Below are positions 1 through 11,309 of a stretch of DNA of 64,000 bases, one piece after another. The position numbers were made by a program, and so were the translations under genes. How positions within the stretch are numbered: the stretch's first letter is position 1; every line of letters begins with the position of its first letter. This DNA is from Paraphaeosphaeria minitans (Eukaryota; Ascomycota; Dothideomycetes; Pleosporales; Didymosphaeriaceae), in assembly GCA_015832175.1 (NCBI GenBank), contig WJXW01000001.1, positions 4,402,001-4,466,000 on the forward strand. The letters run 5' to 3'. The notes beneath the pieces were generated by a model that was not told the origin of the DNA, searched no databases, and saw nothing but the letters and a program-made list of their open reading frames with translations.

Positions 1-682
1 TCGGAGGTTCCATTAATCGGCATCTTCGACAACTACATGGCGCCCTATCCTACCACCATCGTACTGAAAGAGCACGTCCTTTCTCTGACGGGCGACTCCC
101 TTAGCATCAAGCGAGAAGATGGCACTCCCATCCTCCAGGTTGAAGGCAAAGTCATGTCGATCTCCGGAAGGAAGAAGGTTCGGGATATGTCTGGCAACCA
201 TCTCTTCGACATCGTAAAGGAGCACTTGCATATCCACACGACGTACGCGTGCGAGCATCCCCAGGGGCAAAAGCTGATGGAAGTCAAGAACAGTTTCAAG
301 CGTGAGTTTTCGTGACTGTTCCAGCGTCTTCCCATTTCTGACTTGATGCCGGCTAGTATTCGGAAGCAGCGCAACGGCGACATTTAACGACAAGACGGGT
401 AAACATCATGTGCTGAAAATGAAGGGATCGATCTTCGATACACACGCTGAGATCATAGATGAGGCGCGCAATGGTCTGTTCCCTCTGTTCATACAATTTA
501 GTGATTTTATATTGACGACTTCGCAAGGTGCTATTGCTGCCCGCATCAATCGCAAGCTACTCAGTGGCAAAGACATCTTCTTTGGTCAGCAAACGTACGC
601 GGTGCAGATCACGGAAGGGTATGATCAAGCGCTGATTGCTGCGATGTGCATTTGCCTGGATGAAAAGAACAACGAAGCTTGA
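1..682 (+). CDS. LURP-one-related (tubby-like fold) protein, 5' partial
   Basis: The reading frame is open from base 1, and residues before the Met at 37 (ending PLIGIFDNY) look like the usual start of fungal LURP-one proteins. The true start therefore probably lies left of the window. Proposed exons are 1-301, 357-473 and 528-682. Intron 302-356 (GTGAGT..CTAG) restores frame between NSFK and FGSSATATF. Intron 474-527 is 54 nt, has no stop and keeps frame, so it could also be read through; removing it gives the family-like join EARNG-AIAARI. Family features visible are VMSISGRKKV, HLFDIVKEHL and the C-terminal RKLLSGKDIFFGQQTYAV followed by CICLDEKNNE. The domain is a membrane/phosphoinositide-binding-like barrel of unknown biochemical role. 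The next gene lies on the opposite strand, tail to tail. Confidence 0.85.
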
Positions 683-843
683 TCAACAGATCATGTGGTA
701 TGTTGCGACATCAACGATTAGTAAAAAATCACTTTACGTTGCCTCGACAAAGCCTTGATTTTTTGAGACCTCTACGTCTTATCACTGTGCTTGCGGCATG
801 CAAAACCTTAGTACCACTCCTTGGACATTCGATTACTTTGTGA

Positions 844-3069
844 TCAAATAAGCCAGAACTCGTTCCTTCTCACATTCGCAAACTCCCAAAACCCTCCTAA
901 ATTAGCCGTTATGTTCAATCGCAGTATGCCAGCCCTGGTCGCCACGCTAGTGCCTGTCCAGGCCAGCATCATCAGCGTCAGTTCTATTTCCTCGTAAACC
1001 ACATATTTCGGGGCGTACTTCGTTCGCATCACCAGAAAATCCCGAAAGACTGGTTTTCCTTTTGGTACTGGCAGTGACTCGTTGAGGTGGAAATCATCAC
1101 GGCGTTTCTCGTTTGGCATCGGGCCCAGCCTCACCATGTCGACCTTGGAAAGGTGGCTTGGAGCCTCGAAGCCAATGAGTTGTGTTTGAGCGTCGTAAGT
1201 GACTGGAAGTGTCATAATTGGACCATCGATATGGAGAGCGTTGCTGGCAGGTGATCGAAGGTCTGTCCTGGGAGGAGAATGCTTTTGAGAACGAGAATAG
1301 GCGTCCCACAGAGTCCTAATCTCCAGGCCGATACCAGAAAGCTGGACGTTGGAGCTTTCCGATCTGTAAAGACACTCTTTCCCAAAGGAGATACTGAGAG
1401 GAAAAGTAACAATGGTATGCTCATTACCGTATCCAGTGTGGGCCGGGGCATAGCTGATAGCAGATTCTCCGGTCTTCCAGCCCGCCCAGCTCCAGCTTGG
1501 GAAGTTTATTTGAACTTTTCCAGGTATGCGTGGAGAGAGAGGAGCAGCTGCGACCCATAATAATCCCTCACTGAAAGCATCTCGAGGTATACCATATAAG
1601 AAACCCCTACGAAAAAAGTCTCGTTCCATTCGAGAAAGTACCGCGCCAAACGCGTTGACCGCATCCGAATCGTGTGAAACGTCTCGACACACATACTGCT
1701 CGAGGTATGCAATGTACGTGAATATGTCTCCAGCCATTGGACTGGTCCATAGAGTGTTACGCCGGATGTGCATCTTGTCAGCGTTCCAGTAGGATGTTTG
1801 GTGTACGGTAGTCCTCAAATCTTTGGCCTCCGAAACATGGGCAGATGAAGGCGAGTCTTCAGTACACAACATGCTGTTACAGTGGAAGTAGACTTGGTGT
1901 TCCGAGAAGAATATGCATCTTCGGGATAAAAGCCCCTCTTGATACGTCCACCCGCGCGTTGACCATAAGGATTCATTGATTTGAGAGGACAGGGTTGGGC
2001 AACGCGACACCATTCTAACGGGACCAAACTCAGCGACCAATTGACGACGGCGTTGCGGTCCCCCATCAACACCTGGAAGACCTACGTTTGCGTGATCGCC
2101 GAGGGCAACAATCGTTGCAAAAGCACGTTCGTATATGTAAGCCATAAGGGGAATTTGTTGAATTTTGTCCTGAGGATCGTGCTGGTCGGTGCAAACAGCG
2201 TCGGCCCACAAGTATGAAAGTCCGATATTTCCAGTAACGACCATCGCATGCTGAATAGTCTTGCAAACGTTAATGGGAAACTCGCGAGGCCGTATCCTTT
2301 TTGGTATGGGAATCCCGGTCCCCCAAACGTAGCTCAATGCCATGTACTGCATGCCAGGTTGGTATTGTACGAGACGACGCGTTCGCACATCAATCAAAGT
2401 GATGAGCACAAGTTTTTCTGCGTTTCCGTGAACGCGACATTGACTGTGTTCCTTTTCACATTGCCCGAGCCACGACCGGATGAGCTTATAGTCAGGATAA
2501 ACACCCACAGGCCTCACTGCGTTCGGATTGGCTTTTTGGGGGTTGTGTTCCACATTGAAAACGTCTAATACGGAGTATAGAAGTCAGCTTTGGCACAGGC
2601 AAATCTTATAATAAATTATGAAACAGGGCATTACGTACGTGTGACTTTTGTCCTTCCACTAAGTAGTTCCCTCTTGTCGTAACATTCTGTATCTTTGTCG
2701 TCAACATCAAAGACAGAATTTTGCTGAACCTGAGGACAAGGGGTTGTTGGGATAGTCTGAATGGAGAAGAAATCAGCGATGGTCCTGCCTTATACGTATC
2801 GATTCGAAAGGTATCGCGCCAATATCAAGGTGAAAGATCAAATGAACACTTTCCAGGATGCTAGTACGGATCTAACTTACATTCCAATACATCCGTGATG
2901 CTATAGGCCATCCATTTTCGTCCTTCGTGCCATATCTGAGTACGCCAGTGTTGTGCCTCTTCAGTACAAACGACTCGATCAAGCCTGGCTTCACTGGTTT
3001 AGGTTTTGGGGCAGAGTTTGTATCTGAGGGAGTAGTGACACCCTTTTTGCTCTTCGAGAAGAATCCCAT
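844..3069 (-). CDS. HET-domain (heterokaryon incompatibility) protein
   Basis: Three exons: 2881-3069, 2639-2756 and 844-2564, giving 675 aa. The splice sites are GTAAGT..TCAG and GTACGT..TTAG. The large open frame has no ATG near its 5' end (its first 'start' is GTG at 2553), and the two short upstream exons supply the ATG at 3069 in a continuous frame. HET blocks are visible in order: YMALSYVWG, LWADAVCTDQ, and TRGWTYQEGLLSRRC followed by an aromatic-rich strand. The N-terminal 60 residues are basic and low in complexity (KSKKG, PKPKPVKP). HET domains act in non-self recognition and regulated cell death after hyphal fusion; a specific role cannot be read here. No NACHT, ankyrin or WD part is visible. 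The gene appears intact, unlike the HET pseudogene at 5.3-8.2 kb. Confidence 0.85.
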
Positions 3070-4285
3070 CGTCCGGTGATGTAAGAATGCGTGATGATAT
3101 AGAACGATAGATGCAAGAATCGAACACGACGGGTGTGACCGCCAAAACCAAGGTCAAACCCAAACGCTGGAAAGGGGGAGGAGAGATAGATTAGGGGCTT
3201 CGATTCTGGAATATACCATAAAAACCGACCGAATTATTCGCCTAAGTACACTACCTCCGTGTGGCACAGTTAAGCGCCCACGGTGTCGAGCCGGCGCCTA
3301 CCCACCCCACCCATATCTGGCGTAACGCTGGCAGCGCGGTAAAAGTACCCTAGGTAGAGCAGGAACACTAAACTAGAGAAAATAGTTCAGTCCGTAGATC
3401 TTCTGCACAGGATCCAATCGAGGATGGGGACAACAGGCATGGAAACGCCGAAGCGCCCTCTCTGTAGCAGCCCACCATCGCGCATACATATTAATCGCCT
3501 GGTTCTATGACATTTTTAAGCAGGCTTACCTATATCAGTAACATATTCAATAAGGGTTGATTGCATGGTCTACATGTGTGTATTTGGAGTCGTACTGAGG
3601 ATTGCAGGTCCGCATCTTCATAAGGCGCTTGCCACACGTCAAGCTTCAGAATCGACCAGGACACCGTAAGTATTGAGAGCTAAGCTGAATATCTTTTAAT
3701 TCGGCACTGTTCCATCCAATGGCGATGCAGCAGGTTTTGGAGAAATGGTGTACAATCCTCCTACTACCGAGGTCTACCAATGATACAGCGTTCGTACATC
3801 AAAGAAGCCGGACTAAGTTTGTCAGCATTTTCGACGCGCATCGATAAAGCGTTGCTATCGTGATCGTACCGGTACCTACTCGTAGCAGGTAAACACGTTC
3901 TTACGACGCGTTTCTCGCCGGATTGGTGGACGGCCGTATCTGAAACAACCCCCCCCTCTTTCGGGAACGTAGCTCCTAACGTTCTCATGCACTACGCGTC
4001 GCGCACCACTCAACGCCGCTGAGCAGATCCGCACGCAACTGATCAAACGCTCCGCGTTTGTGCCAGTCGTATTGCACCTCCGGAGCTATGCGTCGCACGC
4101 TCGTAGAGTCCCAAAGGAGGGGTTTCAATGAAACTGGAAGGTGTAACTACCGACGTGTGCATCTCCAACCTCCTTCTGTGAAGATAGTTGCATCGCTGGT
4201 GTCGATCGAGCGCAGTCCATATATCGTGTGTTTGACCTGATACGAACCCACCACCAAGCCATCCACTTTCGATTAATCCGCAGTG
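3070..4285. other. intergenic, no gene seen
   Basis: About 1.2 kb between the divergent HET gene and a small membrane-protein gene. It has a C-rich stretch near 3300 and an imperfect CCTAGGTA motif near 3350. Short ORFs here show no family-like sequence. Confidence 0.5.
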
Positions 4286-4789
4286 ATGGCGAGCGTCCTC
4301 ATACCCATAATTCCCCTCCAACCCATCTCTCGTGCCTCGACATTCTCTCCCACATTCTCCTATGCGTCGACTTTGATGACAGCGACCCGCGCCGTGGCAG
4401 TCATCTCCGCCACATCCGGCTTCGTCCTTTCGCCAACGGCCGGCGGCTCGGCTCGAAGGCCGACATCAGAGTCATCACAAACCATAGCCTTGGCCATTGT
4501 CGTGCCGCTCATCGCCCTGATAGCATTCATATCCGTTATCGTGTTCCGGATGTATAGGAGTCGGAAAGAGCGAGAGGAGGCAGCGGCCGCTAACGCAGCA
4601 AGAGCGAAGACGAGGGCGATCGAGCAGCAGATTTACGACTTGGAGTCCATATCCGAGAAACTCAATTTGAAAAAGTACCGAGCGACATTGGAGGTCAAAG
4701 AGGTGGGGAATGGAAAGGATATATCAATGGACATACCGATCGAGCTGGAAGCAGATGAGCCGGACAAGAAACGATACCATGGGCTTTGA
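4286..4789 (+). CDS. single-pass membrane protein, function unknown
   Basis: 167 aa from the ATG at 4286 (the frame extends only to a GTG at 4283). The N-terminal ~70 residues are rich in Ser, Thr and Ala. One hydrophobic span (about residues 72-94, IALAIVVPLIALIAFISVIV) is followed by a strongly charged tail with KEREE and an Ala/Arg-rich helix. This is the layout of a type I or III single-pass fungal plasma-membrane protein with a Ser/Thr-rich ectodomain, similar to the gene at 34.1 kb. There is no recognisable domain. The start lacks a clear signal peptide, so an upstream exon is possible. Confidence 0.5.
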   Translation: MASVLIPIIPLQPISRASTFSPTFSYASTLMTATRAVAVISATSGFVLSPTAGGSARRPTSESSQTIALAIVVPLIALIAFISVIVFRMYRSRKEREEAAAANAARAKTRAIEQQIYDLESISEKLNLKKYRATLEVKEVGNGKDISMDIPIELEADEPDKKRYHGL

Positions 4790-5306
4790 TTTTGCTCGAC
4801 TGCGTTGTGATAGCGCTGGGCGGTTGTTCCGAAGTCTATGTCACGACGACGGTTCCTCTTGCGAGGATCGAAACGGCCTCTTGCATTATTATGTTGAAAA
4901 TGAGCAACCCGATAAATTTCATGTTATGAGTCCGCAGTGTGTTAGAGCGAAGCTAATTAGCCCCTCATTGACAGTGTAGTCCATGCAACTAGTCACTGTC
5001 GCTGTAGAGACCGCTTTCTGGGGCCGTAAATAACCTATGTGTATGGGACTTAAGATTGTAGGATTTTGTAGATGTTCCAAGATGTCCGTGAGAATGCACT
5101 CTGTACGGTATTGTGTTTAGTTCGTGAGGGGAGAAACGCGAAGACTTGCAGTAGACTTGCAGAATCCCAACGATCACCGATCCATCTCCGAGTGTCCGAC
5201 GCTACGTAGCCCCAACCCTGTCGCGAAGCTGAAATCAATGAGCAGGCTACCAAGCTGTCTGCATCTCGCTCTACCTTTCCATGTCAGTGTTTCCAGAGAG
5301 TCCACC
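4790..5306. other. intergenic, no gene seen
   Basis: About 0.5 kb upstream of the HET pseudogene. The open frame of that pseudogene runs left to 5124, but the ATG at 5307 (context CCACCATGG) is the better start. Confidence 0.4.
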
Positions 5307-8186
5307 ATGGCTGGTAATGTTAGAAACCCCTATACATCTACCCCTCTCCTAGCCCACGCTCACAGTATCCGGCTCATGCGTCTCCTCCCCGCCAGCCGTG
5401 CCGAAGACCCAATTCACTGCCGGATCTTCAACTACTCCCTCACAACCCCAAAACGCACGTCGCATTTGTACGAGTGCCTTTCCTACGTATGGGGAAGTGT
5501 AGAGGACAAGCAGACGATACAAGTCGATGATGCCGAACTTGCTGTGACGAAGAATCTCGACGGGGCGCTTCGACGACTGCGCGATCCAGACTTAAATCGC
5601 ATCTTATGGGTCGATGCTGTATGCATCAATCAGTATGACTTAGGAGAGAGATCAAATCAAGTGGCAATTATGGCGATGATATATGCTTATGCAAATAGAG
5701 TAGTTCTGTGGCTTGGCGAAGAGGCAGACGGCAGTGAAGAGGCGATGGAGCTTCTCCGCAAGGATGCCGGTCGAGTATACCGAAAACAGAGGGAACCTCA
5801 AGACCTGGAAGGGGATCACCCCGATCAAGAGTCGAGTTACAGCGATACTAACGGCGATCTTCTTCCTGGCGACAAGGCATCAAAGCTAGTTCAAGACCGG
5901 ACAAGTTCTTTGCAGAGTAAGGCCATGACACTTCTAAGAAGGCCATGGTTTCGTTGAATCTGGGTAATCTCCCCCACTATTTGAAGAGCCCTCTGACATT
6001 TAAAGGTGCTTCAAGAAATAGCTGCAGCGCGAGTGTTGGTAGTCCTATGCGGCTACGATGAGCTCACTGGAGCATGCTTTTTCTGGGGCCTCTCTGGCCT
6101 GTTAGAGCGGTGTCAGGAAGCAGAGCTTCGTGGTACGGTCACCTCAATTCTCTATTTACTAGGCGACGCCAGCATACTTCGGGTGAACAAGCCTACTGAT
6201 CTTGAACCCTTCCGACTTGGGATCTGCTCGCTTTCTCAGTTTGTTGATATGTTTCGTTTACGAGAGGCTACTGACCCTCGCGATAAAGTGTATGCTTGCT
6301 GGGTATCATGTCACAAGACACACTCAAAATCGAAATAATCCCAGACTACGGCATACACTGGGATAACCTCTTCCGGAAGCTTGTGCGCTCAATAATATGT
6401 ATGAAAGTGGAGGCAGCTTGGATCTCTCATGGCGGGAAAGGACAAGGCCAGGTCTCAGCGAAAGGATGCACTGTCGACTACATTAGTAGTGTAAATGTTT
6501 CAAAGAGCGATGGTCAGGTCGTTTCCATCACACGTACGTGTCGTTATAGCCCTGGCGGTCTTCGCAATCACATCGGTCATACCGAGATCTGGAATTTGCA
6601 TAACTCTGCAGCCGCTGTTGAAAAAGGCGACATAGTCTGCTGGCTTGAAGGCAGTACAGGGGGCACCATCATCCAATTCCAGAGCGACTCTTTCATCATT
6701 GTTGTGGCGTGGGCCAGGTTCTCGGCCGCCTTTGAGAAAGACTTCTTTCGCCAACAGCAACTTTCGTCACATCATCTCAGCCACGAACAATGGATGGACG
6801 AGGCTCTGAGGCTCGCCCAGTACAACCGCACTTTTGTTCTTTTGTGGCTTTTTCACACCGAATGGGAAAAAAGGACAACAGAAGCATGAGCATCAGGAAA
6901 GCAAAGCCTGGAGCATGTGTCTTTTCTCGCTTGCATTGCACCAGTCTTGGAGGACGTGGATTCCACAGAGGCTCTGCAAAGTCTTTTCGAGCAAAGGTCT
7001 TATCGGCTCCGAAGGGAAGAGAATACGCCCGCTGACATAGTGGGTCTTTTCCGGGATAGGGGCAAAACTCTTCCGAACTGGGGTCTCTACCTTAATTTGA
7101 AGGACCATCTGCGATCGGTGCTAAGCCTGGAGCTGGAGAGTGTACCACCCAAAGATATCGAGCCGGACCTTGTGGAAGTTCGACATCGCTTGCACGCTAA
7201 CCATGAGCTGGGTACACAGGTTATCAAAACGTGGTTCGATGGCCTCTCATTTGCACACGAGTCTGATTTTAGACAACTTCAAAGACTGGCTTTCCTGCTG
7301 GACGTTTGGGGACAAGCCATCACTGTCGCTAAAATGGTTGAAATGGTCGAAATTTTTCGAAAAGACCAGTCTGCATCGGGCGACGATGGAGATGTTCTCA
7401 GGTCGCTTGCATACGAGAGTAGTCGAAGTTATTGTGCAAGTAACTGCACAGCATCCAGACTGGGGCAGTGCACTTGCAGGAGAGCTGATACGTCGCGCAA
7501 AAGGTCATGTTGATCGCATGTAGTGTCTTGTGCGTTCTCTCATCATTTGTGGTACAGCTTCGTCAGAGTGGAAGCAAACAGTCGTTCAGGCTGTGCTGGA
7601 CACGCACAGGGAAGAATCGTTTGATGCTGAATAAGAGAACTGCTGGGTTTCGCCACACATCGAACAATCTTACGAGGCGGCTGTCGATTTTCTATGGCGG
7701 CAGTATGTCCTGGAAGCCAAAGACTACGTGGGAATCTCACTCAGCGGAGCATTTCAATTGCGACGCGAGCGCATGCAAGAGTTCGTAAACGAATACCGTT
7801 TCTGGAAAGCCTGTTATGATGGAAACCTCGCTACATCCGGAGGGGGGGCGGCCGAAGGTCGTCGGGCTCGCCCTCTGCTGATAATCTGTAAAGACAAGAT
7901 GGGCAGTTGGTGTCGTGTGTCCGCGACTGAAGCTGCAGTGATGAATGGCCATGTCGAGTGCTGCAAGTTGCTCCTTGATCTGTTGGATGAGTCCGATCAG
8001 CAAAATAATGGGTGTATAGCTCATTCAGCTATGAATGTCTACCTCTCTCGAGGAGGACATTCGCCGATGGCGTCAGAGATTTCCGAGTTACTGAGCACCA
8101 GCCCTGAGGATTTTGAGGGCTCAAGAATATTAGCCACAACGCAGGATCAAAGTAGCAATGGGGTCATACCTCGCGATGGGCCGTGA
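5307..8186 (+). pseudogene. broken HET-domain gene (nonsense codons plus frameshifts)
   Basis: The N-terminal HET domain is clear: YECLSYVWG, ILWVDAVCINQ, RVVLWLGEEADGS and LLRRPWF. The frame then meets TGA at 5955-5957, where the family has Arg before IWV (a CGA to TGA change would explain it). A 42-nt candidate intron (5964-6005) leads to VLQEIAAAR. A one-base shift near 6298 separates DKVYA from LGIMSQDTLK. Further in-frame stops are TGA 6887-6889, TAG 7521-7523 and TAA 7632-7634, and another frame change lies near 7380-7400. Protein-like sequence continues to 8186, including an ankyrin-like stretch near 7930 (ATEAAVMNGHVECCKLLLDL). All four stops could arise by C-to-T change. The lesions are spread along the whole gene, so this is a decayed allele, not a sequencing slip. 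Confidence 0.85.
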
Positions 8187-8639
8187 AGCGAAATCTGGTG
8201 AGATTCGACTGCGCTTCGTGTTTTGGGTGAGTGAGTCGACGAGGAACAGGGAAGGAGCGACGCCTCCACACCTTCTCCCACCTGTCACAATACCATCTCG
8301 CCATCCCCACCGCAACCGCAGTTATCATATTTTTCGATCCTATACAAAGCCCCTTTGGTAGGGACGATGAGGATAAGCACAGGATATTCCCCTATGGTAC
8401 GCCTGCCGCGCATTCATTATCTCCCGAGAGCGACGTCCAGCGACCCAAGATCTGGCAGACAGGCAAGATCCAGCCGACGCTGGCCCGTCACATTCTGGCT
8501 TCATCGACACTGCAAATGTCCCATTGATCCGCAAAGAGCTGTCTTTGCATAGAGCAATAGCAGTCTTTCCAAGCACAGCACCCAACTCACACCACAAAGC
8601 TGATCCTTCAAATAACCCTCTCATTCATATATACCCTCC
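8187..8639. other. intergenic between convergent genes
   Basis: About 450 bp between the end of the HET pseudogene and the stop codon of the AP-3 mu gene on the other strand. Only short ORFs without family-like sequence are present; it probably holds 3' untranslated sequence. Confidence 0.4.
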
Positions 8640-10419
8640 CTAGCACCTTGTCTCGACCCCCTTCCGACTTACACATAAGTACTTCACCCCCTTATATGGC
8701 TGCACCCCCGCTCCCAAACCCTTGCTCTTCTTTTGATCCACATTCAGACTCTCCACCTTGATCCCGCTCGGTAGCCACCCCTTGACCGTAAAACTTACCG
8801 TCGCACAGCTCGGCATGAGCACCTTGTTCTTCTTCTTTAATTCCCCGTTCCCACTCCCATTCCCACCCTCCTTCTTGCTACTCGCTGCTGCCGCCTGATA
8901 TCCTGCCGTCTGGTCGTCGTCGTAGTCATACGTGTTACTCGACAATCCGAGTGAGGAATCCGGCCCATCCTGTCCGTCGTGCTCGTCGTGGCCGACGACG
9001 GAGCCGCGCAGGGTCGCCAGCACGCCGGCGCCAGTGCCGCGGTCGTTCACCATAAGGGCGGCGATCTCGCGGCTGTTGATGGCCCAGCGGAGGCGCGAGT
9101 CGGCGGGCTGGAAGACGGCTTCGCCCGCGCCGCGGGACGCTTTGAGCTCGACGACGCTCTTCACGCCGGCTGGGAGCGGGATGTGGATGACCATGCCGTC
9201 TATGGCTGGCGCGGCGGTCGTGCCAGTCGTTGATGATCCGCCAAATGCGCCGGAGCCGAGACCTTTGCCCAGGCCACCGCGGCCGCTGAAGGAGGTGGAG
9301 CTGGGGAGGGGGCTGGAAGTTTTGCCTTTGAAACGGGGGTTGAGAGTTAGTCGGACTTGGAAGTCTGAGCCCGCGGGGCCGAGGGAGGTTTGCACGGAGA
9401 CGGTGGCGGGGATGTTGAGCTTCGGGGCTGCGTTGGTGGGGGTGGTGGAGGAGAAGGCGTCGAGCGCCGCGGGGCCCAGGAGGTCGACTTCGTAGCCTGC
9501 GAGGGTGAAGCGGCCGTCTGGCGGCACGAAGGAGAGCTCACCGGGCCGGTCTTTCCATCTGTTTAGTCGGACGCAAGGGTGGAAGGTTGGGAGCGACACA
9601 GCGTTGGCAATGCCGCCTAGACAGCCGAGTTGGAGCAGCAGGTCTGGGACGCCGGAGATCTTGGCAGTGAAGGCGATCATCCCGTTTGCGATGGCTGCTA
9701 GCGGTCTTCCAGAGGGTGAAAGGGTGACATGCAGCGTCTCCACGATGTCAACGTACATCTCGTTGCTTGTGTGTCTGACATTCGCTCCCCGCCAGGGCAC
9801 CGAACTCGCCGTCGCTGCTGGCGCACCTCCGCTGGGTCCTAGCCTCGGGCTCGGCCTGTTCCCCAGCGAAAACGGCGTATTCGAAGGCGTCAGACTGTTC
9901 GGCGTCGTACTAGGCAGACCCACGCCTCCCAGCAGCGACTTCATGAAGTTGGGCGCATCCACAACATCCTTCAGCGCATTCGGCTCGGTGCAGCTCACGA
10001 CGCCGCCGTCGACCATTTCACCCAGCAGCTGCGCAACGACATCGTAGTGGCCTTCGATCTTACTGGCTAGAAGGGGCCCGCCGAGGAAGTCTTCCAGCGC
10101 ATCGGTGACGCGGTGCAGGAACTCGAGGATCTGGAGGGGGTCCGTGTCGTTGGAGGAGGGGCAGAGGAGGAGGAGCTGATCCTGGATTATCGAGTAGAGG
10201 AGCGTGGGCGGATTGGTGTTAGGCAGGTATATGAGGGAGGGGCGCGGGGTCGAGTGCGCGAGGTAGAGCGGGAGGAGGGTGCTGCCCGAGGGTGGGCGCC
10301 CCGTGTACGTCTGCTCAAGGAGGGGTGTGCTGCAGCTGTAAGCAGATCTCACGGTTTCAAGCGCGGTGTAGGACGCACTTGTGATCATCGAAGATGTAGA
10401 GAGCTTCTATCGAGCTCAT
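8640..10419 (-). CDS. apm3: AP-3 adaptor complex subunit mu
   Basis: Two exons, 10379-10419 and 8640-10335, giving 578 aa. The first exon supplies MSSIEALYIFDDH. Intron GTGCGT..TTACAG (10336-10378) joins it to CSTPLLEQTYTGRPPSG, as fungal AP-3 mu proteins read. The N-terminal longin-like sigma-homology part runs to about residue 130 (LEFLHRVTDALEDFLG, ASKIEGHYDVVAQLLGEM). After a Pro/Ser linker the mu-homology domain starts near NEMYVDIVETLHVTLSPSG. AP-3 sorts cargo from Golgi/endosome to vacuole. Gly/Ser-rich inserts (near residues 370-390 and 490-510) are low complexity. The next gene is divergent from a 195-bp shared promoter. Confidence 0.9.
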
Positions 10420-10614
10420 AATTAGCGGCGAGGGCTTGGGGCTCCATAGGCCTTGTGCTGGTACTCGTGGGGTTGTCGGCGGGGGTAGCTCGGAGGAGCT
10501 TGACGGAGCCAAACCAAGGGTCCGCGCCGCGCTTTGGAGCACGACTGGAACATTTGTCCATCACCCCAACGCAAGCACGCGACAGCTCTACGCGCGCCCG
10601 GGCGCATAACCAAC
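10420..10614. promoter_or_regulatory. short bidirectional promoter
   Basis: Only 195 bp separate the start codons of the AP-3 mu gene (-) and the DUF4536-like gene (+), so both promoters must share this interval. No clear TATA box was seen. Confidence 0.5.
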
Positions 10615-10948
10615 ATGTCGGCACTGTCAAAGGACTCCGGATTTCCTACCTTCAAGGAGGCGCTGAAGAACGATAGGGAGCAGTTCGATGACTGCACGCC
10701 GTGTCGCATCGTTGGTGAGTCGGAGCAATGCCTCTCTCCGCCTGGTTTAGAGCTGATGTGTTGTAGGCAGTGGAGCATTCATCGGTCTCGGCGCATACAC
10801 GTACATGTCCGGACACTCGCAGCTGAAGGCACAGGAGGCCGCCATAAAGCAGAGCAAGAGCATGTTTGGCATGGCCAGCCGGAGGGCTGCTATTACGGGC
10901 ACAGCAACAGCACTGGTTGGGGCCGGTGTATACAGGTGGTTCACTTAG
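10615..10948 (+). CDS. small DUF4536/DMAC1-like membrane protein
   Basis: Two exons, 10615-10714 and 10767-10948, giving 93 aa. The 52-nt intron is GTGAGT..TGTAG. The N-terminal part carries the CTPCRIVG motif (C-x2-C-R), typical of the DUF4536 family that includes the animal complex I assembly factor DMAC1/TMEM261. Two short hydrophobic helices follow (GAFIGLGAYTYMSG and AAITGTATALVGAGVYRWF). A mitochondrial inner-membrane location is inferred from the family. The length fits the family. Intron removal is needed to join the Cys motif to the first helix. Confidence 0.75.
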
Positions 10949-11309
10949 AGATGGAGAGAAGACGGGCGTACGAGGAACGCCTTCATTTCAAAAGTCAGCG
11001 ACACCACGCGAGTGTACACTGGAAAAAGGACCGACAGCATCAATGAGGGCAATGTATTATATTGTACGACCAGCATGTTCACAGGCCATACTAGCATGTC
11101 TGCACCGTCTCCATCCGCTGCTTCTTCCAAGAAAGGAGAGCCCATCCTCGGCTCAGTGTGGTATCATACGAGCTTCATAAGAAAATGTCCCTTCCCAGAA
11201 AATGCTGACGCAGATGCCACAGCCCCTAGTTCCTTCTATCCCCATGTATCGAAAACGCCGTCGCTGGTGTGCGCAATGCAAATGCCGTTAATCGTGCCGT
11301 GTCGTCTTC
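10949..11309. other. intergenic between convergent genes
   Basis: About 360 bp with no supported gene, holding the 3' ends of two convergent genes. Confidence 0.4.
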
